From Streptomyces sp. NBC_01235 (lineage in GTDB: Bacteria > Actinomycetota > Actinomycetes > Streptomycetales > Streptomycetaceae): a stretch of 64,000 bases of DNA. Shown here one piece after another: positions 53,327 through 61,280 of the stretch. Position 1 is the first letter of the stretch. Each line of letters opens with the position of its first letter. The notes below the pieces were generated by a model. The model was not told where the DNA came from. It did not search any database and worked only from the letters and a program-made list of their open reading frames with translations. The stretch covers positions 62,001-126,000 of the forward strand of contig NZ_CP108513.1 in the NCBI RefSeq assembly GCF_035989285.1, given 5' to 3'. The translations under genes and the position numbers were made by a program.

Positions 53327-53815
53327 TTATTCTCGACAAAGTGCGGTGCGCAGTCGTCGCAAGCAGATGACGGCGCAGCCGAGGGTGACGAACGCGTGGT
53401 GGATGTCGTCGCGGATCTCCCAGCGGGTGCACAGGCGGCGGAACCAGTGCAGCAGCGCGATCGCTCCTCCCATGACCCAGCGGTACACGCCTAGGCCGGA
53501 GCCGTGCCCGGTGCCGCGCCGGGCGAGGTGCGGGGTGCGGGGTGATCTGGAACCGGCGGACCTTGTCCCGGTAGACCTCGTGGTCATAGCCGCGGTCGGC
53601 GTACAGATACCTGGGGCGGCGCAGTGGCCGGCCGCGCTTGCCGCGGATCGGCGGGACGGCCTGGACCAGCGGGATCAGTTGGGTGACGTCGTTGCGGTTG
53701 CCGCCGGTGGTGATTGCCGCGAGCGGGATGCCGTGCGCCTCGACGATCAGATGGTGCTTGCTGCCGGCCTTGCCCCGGTCCACCGGGGACGGACCGGTGG
53801 CCGGCCCGCCCTTCA
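53327..53815 (-). pseudogene. IS5-family transposase remnant, N-terminus missing and frameshifted
   Basis: From about 53815 the minus strand reads KGGPATGPSPVDRGKAGSKH then HLIVEAHG, NRNDVT and YADRGYDHE, the catalytic core of an IS5 subgroup different from the 47-kb element. Near 53520 the frame shifts and the C-terminal part continues as RRGTGHGSGLGVYRWVMGGA then IALLHWFRRL, ending LCRE. The conserved Glu motif is damaged (RWVMGG for RWVVEQ). The N-terminal half is absent because the remnant abuts the tpg pseudogene in frame. Confidence 0.82.
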
Positions 53816-54346
53816 TCGCGCGGTTGAAATACGACTCGGTAATGGTCTCCGCGACGATCGGATGCAGGTCTTCCTCCGTCGCACCGGCCTCCTGAAGCTG
53901 GAGGATCCGAAGTAGGCGTAGACCTCCACCTGCATACCGGAGGTCGTCGCCTCATGCTCCCGCGCCTGCGCCCTGACCTGCGGTTGCCACTGAGATTCGG
54001 TCTCCTCCACCAGGGCCGCCCGCAGCTTCTTCTGAGGCTTCGTCTGCTGTCCGGCGCGGTAGCGCTGCACGGTGCGAGGCGAGACGCCCAGTTGCTCGGC
54101 CAGGGCCTTCGTCGACTTCTTGGCGCGCGTGTAGAGGAATTCCACCTGGGCCTTCGCGGATTTCGGCGCAGGCCGGGTGAACATCTTGCGCTCCGCCCGC
54201 TTGAGGGCGTCCAGGACTCTGTTGCGGCGCGGGGCCGGCGGCTGCGTGTCGTCGCTGTCGATCATTTCTCCAGCAGACACCCGTTCCCCTGTGGACAGAT
54301 TCCGCGCCCGGGCGCCCCACCGCTGCGGGAGGGGTTGATGTGACAA
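53816..54346 (-). pseudogene. tpg: Broken tpg (telomere-protecting terminal protein of linear replicons)
   Basis: N-terminal two thirds: ERKMFTRPAPKSAKAQVEFL, KKSTKALAEQLGVSPRTVQR (helix-turn-helix), KLRAALVEETESQWQPQVR, ATTSGMQVEVYAYFG. These are the hallmarks of Streptomyces Tpg, which is covalently attached to the 5' ends of linear chromosomes and plasmids and primes end patching with Tap. After YAYFG about 30 residues are missing. The frame then shifts to LQEAGATEEDLHPIVAETIT then ESYFNRA, the C-terminal region, before joining the transposase remnant. No tap gene is next to it. It is non-functional here but implies that this DNA was once part of a linear replicon end region. Confidence 0.85.
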
Positions 54347-54688
54347 CGCAGCACAGTTGGCAAATCAGCACGCTTGTTGGCGAAGGCCGCCGATGCTGCT
54401 CTGCGGTTACTCTGCGGAGCGATCAATTGTGGTCATCCGCTGCGGGCTGCCGTGGGAGCTGGTGATCCGGTGCGGTGAATCCTACGCCCGACGCGCAGTA
54501 CCGGTGAGCGCGCCCCGATCTCCGGCGGCAATCCGCTCCGTGCCGCTCACCCCGTCGTCCCACGCATCTGCCCGTGACGGCTTGTCCTGGCTCGCCTGTG
54601 CTGTGGCGTTTCCATACGGCCCTTGGTTCGTTGGCAGTTGTGGGGCATCCATATGGCCTGCCTCGGGGGTGAGGGAGAGGGGGCGTTG
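54347..54688. other. Region without a supported gene, upstream of the ABC transporter
   Basis: 342 bp. Short ORFs have no recognisable content. It should contain the promoter of the ABC pair. An earlier in-frame start at 54623 exists but precedes the conserved part by 22 odd residues. Confidence 0.35.
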
Positions 54689-55294
54689 ATGGAGGCAGAG
54701 GGAGTCCATCATTCCTACGGCGTTCGGCGGGTATTGCGCGGTATCGATGTCGCGCTGTCCGCGGGGTCGGTGGTGGGCATTGTCGGCGAGAACGGGGCGG
54801 GCAAGTCGACGCTGTTGAAGATCCTTTCGGGGGAGCTCCGGCCGGACCGGGGCGTGGTCCGGCACGGTGGGCGGTTCGGGTACTGCCCTCAGCAGGTGGC
54901 GCTCAACGACGTGTTCACGGTGCGTCAGCATCTAGAGCTCTTCGCTGCGGCTTATGACGTTCCGGATCTGCGGCGGGCGGAGGAGGTCATGGCGATCCTG
55001 GGTTTCGCCCAGTACGCCGGGGCCCTGGTGGGAACGCTCAGTGGCGGCACGCGGCAGAAGCTGAATCTGACGCTCGCGGTGATGCACGACCCGCAGGTGC
55101 TGCTGCTGGATGAGCCGTACCAGGGGTTCGACTGGGAGACGTACCTGCGTTTTTGGGATCTGGTCGGGGACCTGCGTGGGGCCGGCCGATCGGTTCTCGT
55201 CGTCTCGCATCTGGCCTACGACACCGATCGGCTCGATCAGGTGTGGCGGTTGCGGGACGGTGTGCTGCACGGACGGCAGGAGGAGGTGCGGTGA
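54689..55294 (+). CDS. ABC transporter ATP-binding protein
   Basis: 201 residues from the ATG with a G-rich ribosome site (GAGAGGGGG). Walker A GENGAGKST, Q-loop YCPQQ, signature LSGGTRQK, Walker B VLLLDEP and H-loop SH are all intact. It is a small single-domain ATPase of the kind that pairs with ABC-2-type permeases for export of drugs or lipids. The stop overlaps the permease start (GTGA), so the two are translationally coupled. The pair lies tail to tail with the prenyltransferase-terpene synthase gene, which makes export of a terpenoid one reasonable but unproven idea. Confidence 0.92.
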   Translation: MEAEGVHHSYGVRRVLRGIDVALSAGSVVGIVGENGAGKSTLLKILSGELRPDRGVVRHGGRFGYCPQQVALNDVFTVRQHLELFAAAYDVPDLRRAEEVMAILGFAQYAGALVGTLSGGTRQKLNLTLAVMHDPQVLLLDEPYQGFDWETYLRFWDLVGDLRGAGRSVLVVSHLAYDTDRLDQVWRLRDGVLHGRQEEVR

Positions 55295-56115
55295 GGCGAG
55301 GGGTGCGGCTGTTCAAGATCGCCACGCGTTATGGCCTGGTGGAGCATGCCAGGAACCGGTTCGCCATGCTGCTCGTGGCGGTGTTTCTCCCTGTGTGGGT
55401 CATCATGACGGGCTGGGCTGTCACCAAGGAGCCTGTGCAGTTCCGGCTGCACAGCACCAGTCACGTGTTGACCGCCGACGGTGACAAGATCACCCAGATC
55501 ACCGGGGCGCTGAACGGGGTCACGCTGATCATCGGATTCATGATGTTCGCGGCGACCTTCAGCAATGGGGCATTCGACCGCCGTCTGTCCATGGCCGGGT
55601 TTCCCCGGGTTCCGCTGGGGCTGGCGAAGGTCGCCTGCCTGGTCATTGCGTCGGTGGCCGTCTGTTCGTACGCCACCGCGGTCATCTGCTGCTTCTGGTC
55701 GCCCCGGCAGCCCGTGCTGCTCGGCGCGGCGCTGTTTGGCACGGCGATGACCTACGGCGCGCTGGGCGTCGCCCTCGGCACGCTCCTGCGCCGCGAGGTG
55801 GAGGGCATGTTCGCCATTGTGATGATCAGTGTCGTGGACCTGGGCTTGCAGAATCCCCTCGCCAGCGGAGCGGACAGCGGCATGGTGCGCTGGCTGCCCT
55901 CATACGGCGCCATGCAGGCTGCGACAGCCGCAGGCTTCTCCACCACCGTGCCCGCCGTGGACTTCGCCGTCCAGCTGGCCTGGTTCACCGCCGGCGCCCT
56001 CATTGGCCTGCTTGCCTTCCATCGGCGTACCCGGTCTGCGCTGACAGCCGCTGCGCGGATTGGCTGGCAGGCGGATGCCGACCCGGTGCCGTTCGGTAAG
56101 GCGGCGAATCGATGA
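55291..56115 (+). CDS. ABC-2-type transporter permease
   Basis: 274 residues. The GTG start overlaps the ATPase stop by 4 bp and has AGGAGG just upstream. Hydrophobic segments suggest about six membrane spans, for example FAMLLVAVFLPVWVIMTGW, GVTLIIGFMMFAATF, LGLAKVACLVIASVAVCSYA, and near the end LAWFTAGALIGLLAF. ABC-2-like architecture with a cytosolic tail rich in Arg. It forms the membrane half of a transporter with the preceding ATPase, and the substrate is unknown. Confidence 0.88.
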   Translation: MRRGVRLFKIATRYGLVEHARNRFAMLLVAVFLPVWVIMTGWAVTKEPVQFRLHSTSHVLTADGDKITQITGALNGVTLIIGFMMFAATFSNGAFDRRLSMAGFPRVPLGLAKVACLVIASVAVCSYATAVICCFWSPRQPVLLGAALFGTAMTYGALGVALGTLLRREVEGMFAIVMISVVDLGLQNPLASGADSGMVRWLPSYGAMQAATAAGFSTTVPAVDFAVQLAWFTAGALIGLLAFHRRTRSALTAAARIGWQADADPVPFGKAANR

Positions 56116-56119
56116 GGGC

Positions 56120-56154
56120 GGTGTCCCTGTGCAAACAGCCCGCACAGGGACACC
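56120..56154. terminator. Bidirectional hairpin terminator
   Basis: A perfect 13-bp inverted repeat (GGTGTCCCTGTGC / GCACAGGGACACC) with a 9-nt loop lies between two converging stop codons. GTGTTT follows on the plus side. Confidence 0.8.
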
Positions 56155-56175
56155 GTGTTTCTATGGCCCCCGGGG

Positions 56176-58242
56176 CTACCGCGTGGACGGGGCCGGGGCG
56201 GCAGGCCAGCTGATCTCACGACGCAGACGCTCCAGGTCCGGTCCCGCGGCCGTGGTCTTCGGCTGGTACCTTTCGGACTCGTCCTGCCGCAGATCGAAGA
56301 ACAGTTTCAACATATCGTAGATCGCCGCATACCGGTCACCCTGGCCGGAGAGGCCGGGCAACATGCGGAAGAGCACGGGCACGTACTTGTATACCGCGTT
56401 GAATTGGGCACGTTTCTCCGCCACTTGGCGCTCCACCCGCTCGATGGCTTCCGCGCGGCTGCACCCCATCTCGTGACGGATCGCCCTGACCAGGTTGTAG
56501 GGGACCTGGTCAGCCTCGTCCTGGTCCACGCCCGCCAGGTCGTTCTCAGCGAAGACGACGAAGAAGCCTAGATCCTCAAGACGTCGGACCAGGCGGTGGC
56601 TGCGCACCGCTGGAGGCATCTCCCGGTCCTGCACGATCTCCGAGCACGCCAGGCCGACCTCGAAGCCACCGGTCGACCTCCGCAGCGGCAGCCAGTCCGC
56701 TGGTGAGGGGATGTAGCCGCTGATGCGCTGGCGTGCCTCACGCTCGCAGGCGTGGAGCCATTCCTCGATGTTGTCGAGCAATGCCTCCTGCCATCGCACT
56801 GTCCTGCCTTTGCACAGGCGCGGCCACAACTGCGCCCAGGACGTCGGGATCGCGCCGTGCGTCCAAGGTGCGCCCGGGGACTGGCGCAATGTCGCCACCA
56901 GTCCTTCCCTCAGCGCGGTAACAGCGCGCGGGTCCGTCAGCTGCGGATCCTCGAACAGGTCGTCCCACACACCGAACAGCATGCCCAACGCTGCGCTGGT
57001 CTGCCTCCTTTCGAAGAGGTCATCGTCATTGCCGTCGGTGTTGCCAGCCTCATTCGCCACCCGAGGAAGGATCCGCTCAATCATCGACAGAGCGCCCGAC
57101 AGCCGGTGATGGTCAGCCTCGGCTGGGGTGGCGGCGATGCCCGTCTCCACGAGCCAGCCCTTCAGCCACCTCGTGACCTGCTCAGCGTGCGCGCTGTTCT
57201 GGGGCTGAGGGGCCTGCCGGACCTGGTGGGGGATAACCGCGGGACGGGAAGCTGTGGGCCGGTCGAGTACGGCCCGAGCGTAGGCCGTCAGACCATCGAG
57301 CGCATAAGAGTGATCGGTAAGGTGGGAAAGCTGATCAGCGGCCTCGGTCATGTGTGCGTCGGCCACCGCCTGCGCCTCCTGCACGGCCCCGGAGGCGACA
57401 ACGAGGTCCCGGGCGCGTGCGGCTTCTTCCTGTGTCATCTCCTTGCCCAAAAGGTGGCCGAGGTCGCGGTCGCGGGAAACCGCACGGATCACAGGCAGGG
57501 TGTAGACACCCTCGGACAGATCGGTGTTGACGGGCTTGCCCAACTCCTCAACGGTCGACGTCAGATCGAGAATGTCATCGCGTAACTGATAGGCGTGCCC
57601 GAACTGCCAACCGAACCCGGCCAGCGCCTCCTCCCAGTCATCCTGCCGACCACGGACCCCGTTCGCCTGCATCGCCCCCAGCCGGCAGGCCAGGGCGAAC
57701 AACTGCGCCGTCTTGCCGGCGATCGCGTCGAGGTAGGCCTGTTCGCTGCGCGAGGTCGCATACAGGTCGGCCGCCTCCATCACCATGCCGGCGCACATCC
57801 GTTCGTTCGCCATCGTCCCCTCGACGACTTCGCGCTGACCAAGCTTTGCCAGCATGTTTAGGCCGGTGAGCATCACGCAGTCCCCGGCGAGGATGGCCAG
57901 GTGGTCACCCCATACCGCGTTGGCGCTGGGGCGGCCCCGGCGCTCGTGAGCGTGGTCCACGACGTCATCGTGGTAGAGCGCGCCCAGGTGCAGCATCTCG
58001 ACGGCTGCGGCGGCGAGCACTGCCCGGTCATCGGCCGGCCTCGAAGGATCCGTGAGAACGTAGTACGAGAGCAGAGCAAGGGTGGGACGGACCAGGCCGC
58101 GGGACGTGCCTGGCCCTTCCTGTGTGAGCGCGTCGAGTTCGGGCCTGCCCTGGATACGCACCGGTCCCAGAGCGTCACGGACCCTGTCCAAGTCCGCCTC
58201 CAGACACGGAAAAGCAGCAGGGTCAATCCCAGAAGGTGGCAT
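56176..58242 (-). CDS. Fused polyprenyl diphosphate synthase - class I terpene synthase
   Basis: 688 residues from the ATG at 58242, chosen because AGGAG lies 6 bp upstream; the longer ORF start at 58599 adds non-coding-looking residues. Residues 1-335 are a trans-isoprenyl diphosphate synthase: LGALYHDDVVDHAHERRG (first Asp-rich motif, small residues before it suggest a product of C20 or longer) and AYQLRDDILDL (second Asp-rich motif). After a Pro/Gln-rich linker, residues 350-688 are a class I terpene cyclase: GVWDDLFED for Mg binding, LRRSTGGFEVG, a modified NSE triad ENDLAGVDQDEAD (Gly for Ser, Asp for Glu), PYNLVRAIRHEMGCSRAEAI, and GDRYAAIYD near the end. It should make a long prenyl diphosphate and cyclise it in one protein. 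The prenyltransferase-first order is opposite to the fungal chimeric synthases. Confidence 0.93.
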   Translation of the reverse strand: MPPSGIDPAAFPCLEADLDRVRDALGPVRIQGRPELDALTQEGPGTSRGLVRPTLALLSYYVLTDPSRPADDRAVLAAAAVEMLHLGALYHDDVVDHAHERRGRPSANAVWGDHLAILAGDCVMLTGLNMLAKLGQREVVEGTMANERMCAGMVMEAADLYATSRSEQAYLDAIAGKTAQLFALACRLGAMQANGVRGRQDDWEEALAGFGWQFGHAYQLRDDILDLTSTVEELGKPVNTDLSEGVYTLPVIRAVSRDRDLGHLLGKEMTQEEAARARDLVVASGAVQEAQAVADAHMTEAADQLSHLTDHSYALDGLTAYARAVLDRPTASRPAVIPHQVRQAPQPQNSAHAEQVTRWLKGWLVETGIAATPAEADHHRLSGALSMIERILPRVANEAGNTDGNDDDLFERRQTSAALGMLFGVWDDLFEDPQLTDPRAVTALREGLVATLRQSPGAPWTHGAIPTSWAQLWPRLCKGRTVRWQEALLDNIEEWLHACEREARQRISGYIPSPADWLPLRRSTGGFEVGLACSEIVQDREMPPAVRSHRLVRRLEDLGFFVVFAENDLAGVDQDEADQVPYNLVRAIRHEMGCSRAEAIERVERQVAEKRAQFNAVYKYVPVLFRMLPGLSGQGDRYAAIYDMLKLFFDLRQDESERYQPKTTAAGPDLERLRREISWPAAPAPSTR

Positions 58243-58732
58243 TGTGCGCTCCTGACACTGGTCGGTGTTCACCGAGCGCGAGGACAGCCGACACGCAGCA
58301 GCAGAACGTCGCAGTACCCGCTCCCCGTTGTGACCACCTCCACGCCTCGACGCCAGGAAACAGGAGACTGTCGCAGTACGCGTCCTTTCCTGCGCTAAAC
58401 CACCTAATCGCATGAGCTGTCCGCTCTGCGGGGGTGCGTTCGCGCTGGTCTGCCGTTGGACGCGCCGCCCTGGCTCCGGCGGACAGTCGGGCGGCCTGGC
58501 AGACCAGTTGAAGTGGGTGCGGTGCCTCATCGGGAGCAGCCGGGACCGATCACAATCTGTGATCGCTGGTTGCCGACTAACCTGCGTCGTTCTTGCCAAC
58601 TACGTGGCGTCATAGCTCTCTGACCAGCTGCAGCCGATTCCGACTCTTGCCAACATGCCTGCGTCGTCACAGTTGACGGCGTAGATCAGCGGGTCTTGGG
58701 TGGACGGCCACGTCCAGAGCAAGGGGCTGGCC
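58243..58732. promoter_or_regulatory. Divergent region between the terpene synthase and the CxxC-protein gene
   Basis: 490 bp without a supported gene. It holds the start region of the fused synthase and a perfect 17-bp palindrome at 58548-58564 (GATCACA, 3-nt spacer, TGTGATC), a good operator candidate. Confidence 0.5.
58548..58564. promoter_or_regulatory. 17-bp perfect palindrome, possible operator
   Basis: GATCACA-ATC-TGTGATC. The arms match on all seven positions. It lies about 300 bp from the terpene synthase start and 170 bp from the other gene. Confidence 0.45.
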
Positions 58733-59007
58733 ATGGCGTTGCTGGAGTTCTCCGACCGACTGCCGCAGTGTTCACGCTGCCGGGGCAACCTCATCATGAG
58801 CGGGGTGGCGCCGCAGGACGACGAACACGGGCGGCCGATCCACCTCGAGCTGTGCCCGGTGTGCGACACCGGCGACGTGAACCGCCCGGCGGCCGGCCTT
58901 CTCGTCCAGCGGTTCGCCAACGACGGCGGCCATGACGAGAGCCGCGTCAAGGAGGGCTCACACCTGCTGATGGAGTGGACGAAGGAGTGCATGGCCGCCC
59001 ACGGCTG
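58733..59007 (+). pseudogene. Small CxxC...CxxC protein (DUF6300-like), 3' end lost to a transposase relic
   Basis: Start at the ATG preceded by AAGGGG. The product reads MALLEFSDRLPQCSRCRGNL, then LCPVCDTGDVN: two CxxC pairs likely to bind zinc, followed by QRFANDGG and a helical segment EGSHLLMEWTKECM. From memory this resembles a small Streptomyces family annotated DUF6300, role unknown. Around 59008 the sequence becomes the transposase relic, so the native C-terminus is probably missing; the open frame continues to 59110 through unrelated codons. Confidence 0.55.
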
Positions 59008-59500
59008 GTGCTTGCCCCAAGCCGGTGTGGTTGTGGTCCTCGCGCACCGGCATGACCGGCCAGGACGTCGATGTCCGCTGGCAGGCGTTCCTCCGCAGAT
59101 TCGATCTTGAACATACCTTCCGGCTGTTCAAGCAGACCCTGGGCTGGACCGTCCCCAAGGTCCGCGACCCCGCGACCGCCGACCTGTGGACCTGGCTGAT
59201 CAACGCCGTCCATACCCAACTCCGCCTCGCCCGGCCCCTCGCCGAGGACCTCCGCCGCCCCTGGGAACGGCCGTCCGAGCCGCGCCGGCTCACCCCCTGC
59301 CCGGGTCCGCCGGGGGTTCCGCCACCTCCGCGTGAGGACCGCCCGTCCCGCCGACGTGCCCAGACCCTCCAAGCCCGGCCCCGGACGCCCACCCGGCTCG
59401 AAGAACCGCAGTGCCAGCCCCACGTCACGAGCCTGGGAAGACCGTGAAACGAATCGAAACCCTCACCGAACACGTCCGCCTGAAACAGCAGCGAGGTTAA
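59008..59500 (+). pseudogene. C-terminal remnant of a Streptomyces transposase (NF041680-like), frameshifted
   Basis: Begins KPVWLWSSRTGMTGQDVDVR then WQAFLRRFDLEHTFRLFKQT, a block typical of this transposase group (family name from memory). Near 59295 the frame changes and continues RTARPADVPRPSKPGPGRPP then GSKNR. A further shift gives the usual tail VKRIETLTEHVRLKQQRG and stop at 59498-59500. The N-terminal half is absent. It truncates the upstream CxxC protein gene. Confidence 0.75.
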
Positions 59501-59917
59501 TGATCAATGGTCCGAGGTCGAAATGGGTCTCGAACTAGGGCGCTCACCTGGGTGTTCGCCGGACAGTGAGGCGGCCTTCGTCTGATCCTGTGCTCCGACC
59601 AAGGTGCACCGATCAAGACGAAGGCCGTGTAGGTGAGTCTGCTGCCTGATGCCGGTCCCGGGGAAGCGTTCGCGAAAGCGTCACGCTTCCCTACGTTGTT
59701 CTGCGGGACGCGGTGAGCCCTTCGTATGGTTGACCCGCCCAGGGGCGTCGGGTGTGGCTTTCACGCTTCTGCCGCTTGTGGCTTGCCCGGATTGGCCGCC
59801 CGACGCCCCACGACGACTCGGCTGCCAATTAGGAATTGCGAATGATCGCTCCGTAGGGAATCGACAGCGAGGTCGTCCGTCGGGAGGCACCAGCAGCACA
59901 CCGCACGGAGGCACCAC
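59501..59917. other. Non-coding stretch: 5' end of a transposase-type element and upstream region of the IS110 gene
   Basis: Contains a near-perfect hairpin (59573-59587 with 59611-59626, GGCCTTCGTC paired with GACGAAGGCC), followed at 59633 by a GTG-initiated remnant reading MSLLPDAGPGEAFAKASRF. This looks like the start of the same transposase family as the relic just upstream. Further on is an 11-bp inverted repeat (59742-59752 with 59799-59809), which may belong to the RNA-coding end of the IS110 element. Confidence 0.5.
59720..59917 (+). ncRNA. Candidate bridge RNA region of the IS110-family element
   Basis: IS110-group elements encode a guide (bridge) RNA in the non-coding end before the recombinase gene. 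Here that end holds an 11-bp stem GGGGCGTCGGG/CCCGACGCCCC enclosing about 46 nt. Position and structure fit, but the loop pairings with donor and target cannot be proven by eye, and the left boundary of the element is uncertain. Confidence 0.3.
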
Positions 59918-61130
59918 ATGGCCGCGATCTGGGCCGGCATCGATGCCGGCAAGACTCACCACCACTGCGTCGCAATCGACGAGGGCGGCCGTCGGCTGCT
60001 GTCGCGACGCGTCACCAACGACGAACCCGAGCTGCTCGAACTCCTCGGCGATGTCCTGGCCCTGGGCGACGAGGTGATCCGGGGTATCGACCTGGCCGAC
60101 GGCGGAGCCGCTTTGGCCATCGCGATCCTGATCAACCACGGCCAGCCGGTGTGCTACATCTCCGGCCGGGCCATTCACCGTGCCTCCGAGGGCTACCGCG
60201 GCGGGGGAAAGACCGACGCCAAGGATGCCGCCGTCATCGCCGACCAGGTCCGCATCCGCCGTGATCTGCACCCCTTACGCGTCAGCGACGAGGCCGTCAC
60301 CGACCTCAGGATCCTCACCAATCGCCGCACGGACCTGGTCGCTGACCGCACCCGCACCGTCAGTCGGCTCCGTGCCCAGATCACCAGCATCTTCCCCGGC
60401 CTGGAGCGGGCCCTGGACCTTGCTAACACAGGCCCGCTGACCTTGCTGACGGGCTATCAGGCTCGGGCAGCCCTGCGCCGAATCGGCGCCAAGCGGCTGG
60501 AAACGTGGCTACGCAACCGCAAGGTCATCCGCGCTGACCGGCTCGCCGGGACCGCTGTCCCGGCCGCCGAGCGCCAGCACACAAGTCTTCCCGGGGAGGA
60601 ACTGACCGCTCAGCTGGTGCACACGCCGGCGAAGGAGGTGATGGTCCACAACCAGCAGATCGACGAGGTGGACAAGCTCATCGAGGCGCGGTTTCGCGAC
60701 CACCACACCTTCGAAGTGATCACCAGCATGCCCGGGCTGGGTGTCATCCTCGGTGCAGAGTTCCTAGCTGCCACCGGCGGAGATATGGCTGTCTTCGGCA
60801 CCCCTGACCGCCTTGCCGACGGCTTCGGTGGTGTCGCGCCCGTGCCCCGCGACTCGGGCAAGATCAGCGGGAATCTGCGGCGTCGCCAGCGATACAACCG
60901 CCGCCTCCAGCGGGTCTTCTACACCTCGGCGTTGTTCAGCATCCGCTACTGCGAGGATTCACGGCGTTTTTACGATCGCAAGCGCGCCGAAGGCAAGCGT
61001 CACACCCAAGCGGTGCTCGCCCTCGCCCGCCGCCGTGTCAACGTCCTCTGGGCCCTTCTGCGCGACGGGCGGTGCTACCAGCCGGAGCCGCCAATCGCTT
61101 TGGCGGCTTGACAAACACCATTAGGAATCC
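59829..61130 (+). mobile_element. IS110-family element (boundaries provisional)
   Basis: The octamer TTAGGAAT occurs at about 59828-59835 and again at about 61121-61128, just after the transposase stop. This could be the core repeated at both junctions. If the left end lies further upstream (near 59720), the RNA-coding region would be included. No terminal inverted repeats, as expected of this family. The right end is within about 20 bp of the IS5 copy 2 end. Confidence 0.45.
59918..61111 (+). CDS. IS110-family transposase (DEDD recombinase)
   Basis: 397 residues, full length for the family. The N-terminal RuvC-like domain starts AAIWAGIDAGKTHHH and contains TDAKDAAVIADQVR (later acidic residues of the DEDD set). 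A coiled-coil linker follows. The C-terminal Tnp_20-type domain has ITSMPGLGVILGAEFLAATG with the probable nucleophile Ser, then GGVAPVPRDSGKISG and LQRVFYTSALFSIRY. No frameshift or stop, so it looks functional. The ATG is preceded by CGGAGG. Such enzymes recombine DNA guided by a structured RNA from the element's own end. Confidence 0.93.
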   Translation: MAAIWAGIDAGKTHHHCVAIDEGGRRLLSRRVTNDEPELLELLGDVLALGDEVIRGIDLADGGAALAIAILINHGQPVCYISGRAIHRASEGYRGGGKTDAKDAAVIADQVRIRRDLHPLRVSDEAVTDLRILTNRRTDLVADRTRTVSRLRAQITSIFPGLERALDLANTGPLTLLTGYQARAALRRIGAKRLETWLRNRKVIRADRLAGTAVPAAERQHTSLPGEELTAQLVHTPAKEVMVHNQQIDEVDKLIEARFRDHHTFEVITSMPGLGVILGAEFLAATGGDMAVFGTPDRLADGFGGVAPVPRDSGKISGNLRRRQRYNRRLQRVFYTSALFSIRYCEDSRRFYDRKRAEGKRHTQAVLALARRRVNVLWALLRDGRCYQPEPPIALAA

Positions 61131-61228
61131 GGGAAGACTTAGAAGCCGTTGTTCAACCGATCTTGGAGCGTGCTGGTCGAACAAGGTTCCTGGCCGGGTG
61201 ATCTTGCAGCGGCCGGTGCATGTAGGCA

Positions 61229-61278
61229 GGGCCTCCTGGTAGCTCGAAGGTGCGAACCGATCGAGTAACTGGAGGCCC
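61229..61278 (+). promoter_or_regulatory. Hairpin over the transposase ribosome site, copy 2
   Basis: Arms GGGCCTCC (61229-61236) and GGAGGCCC (61271-61278), inner CTCG/CGAG. Compared with copy 1 the pair U-A has become C-G, a compensated change. GGAGG, the ribosome site for TTG 61281, lies inside the 3' arm. Confidence 0.7.
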
Positions 61279-61280
61279 TG

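Noticed and set aside
52485..53816. Minus-strand open frame of 443 codons
   Set aside because: Only its first 110 or so codons are transposase-like; the rest is antisense to the APH-family gene. It is not a real fusion protein.
58243..58599. N-terminal extension of the fused terpene synthase
   Set aside because: The extra 119 codons have no family resemblance. A good ribosome site precedes the ATG at 58242.
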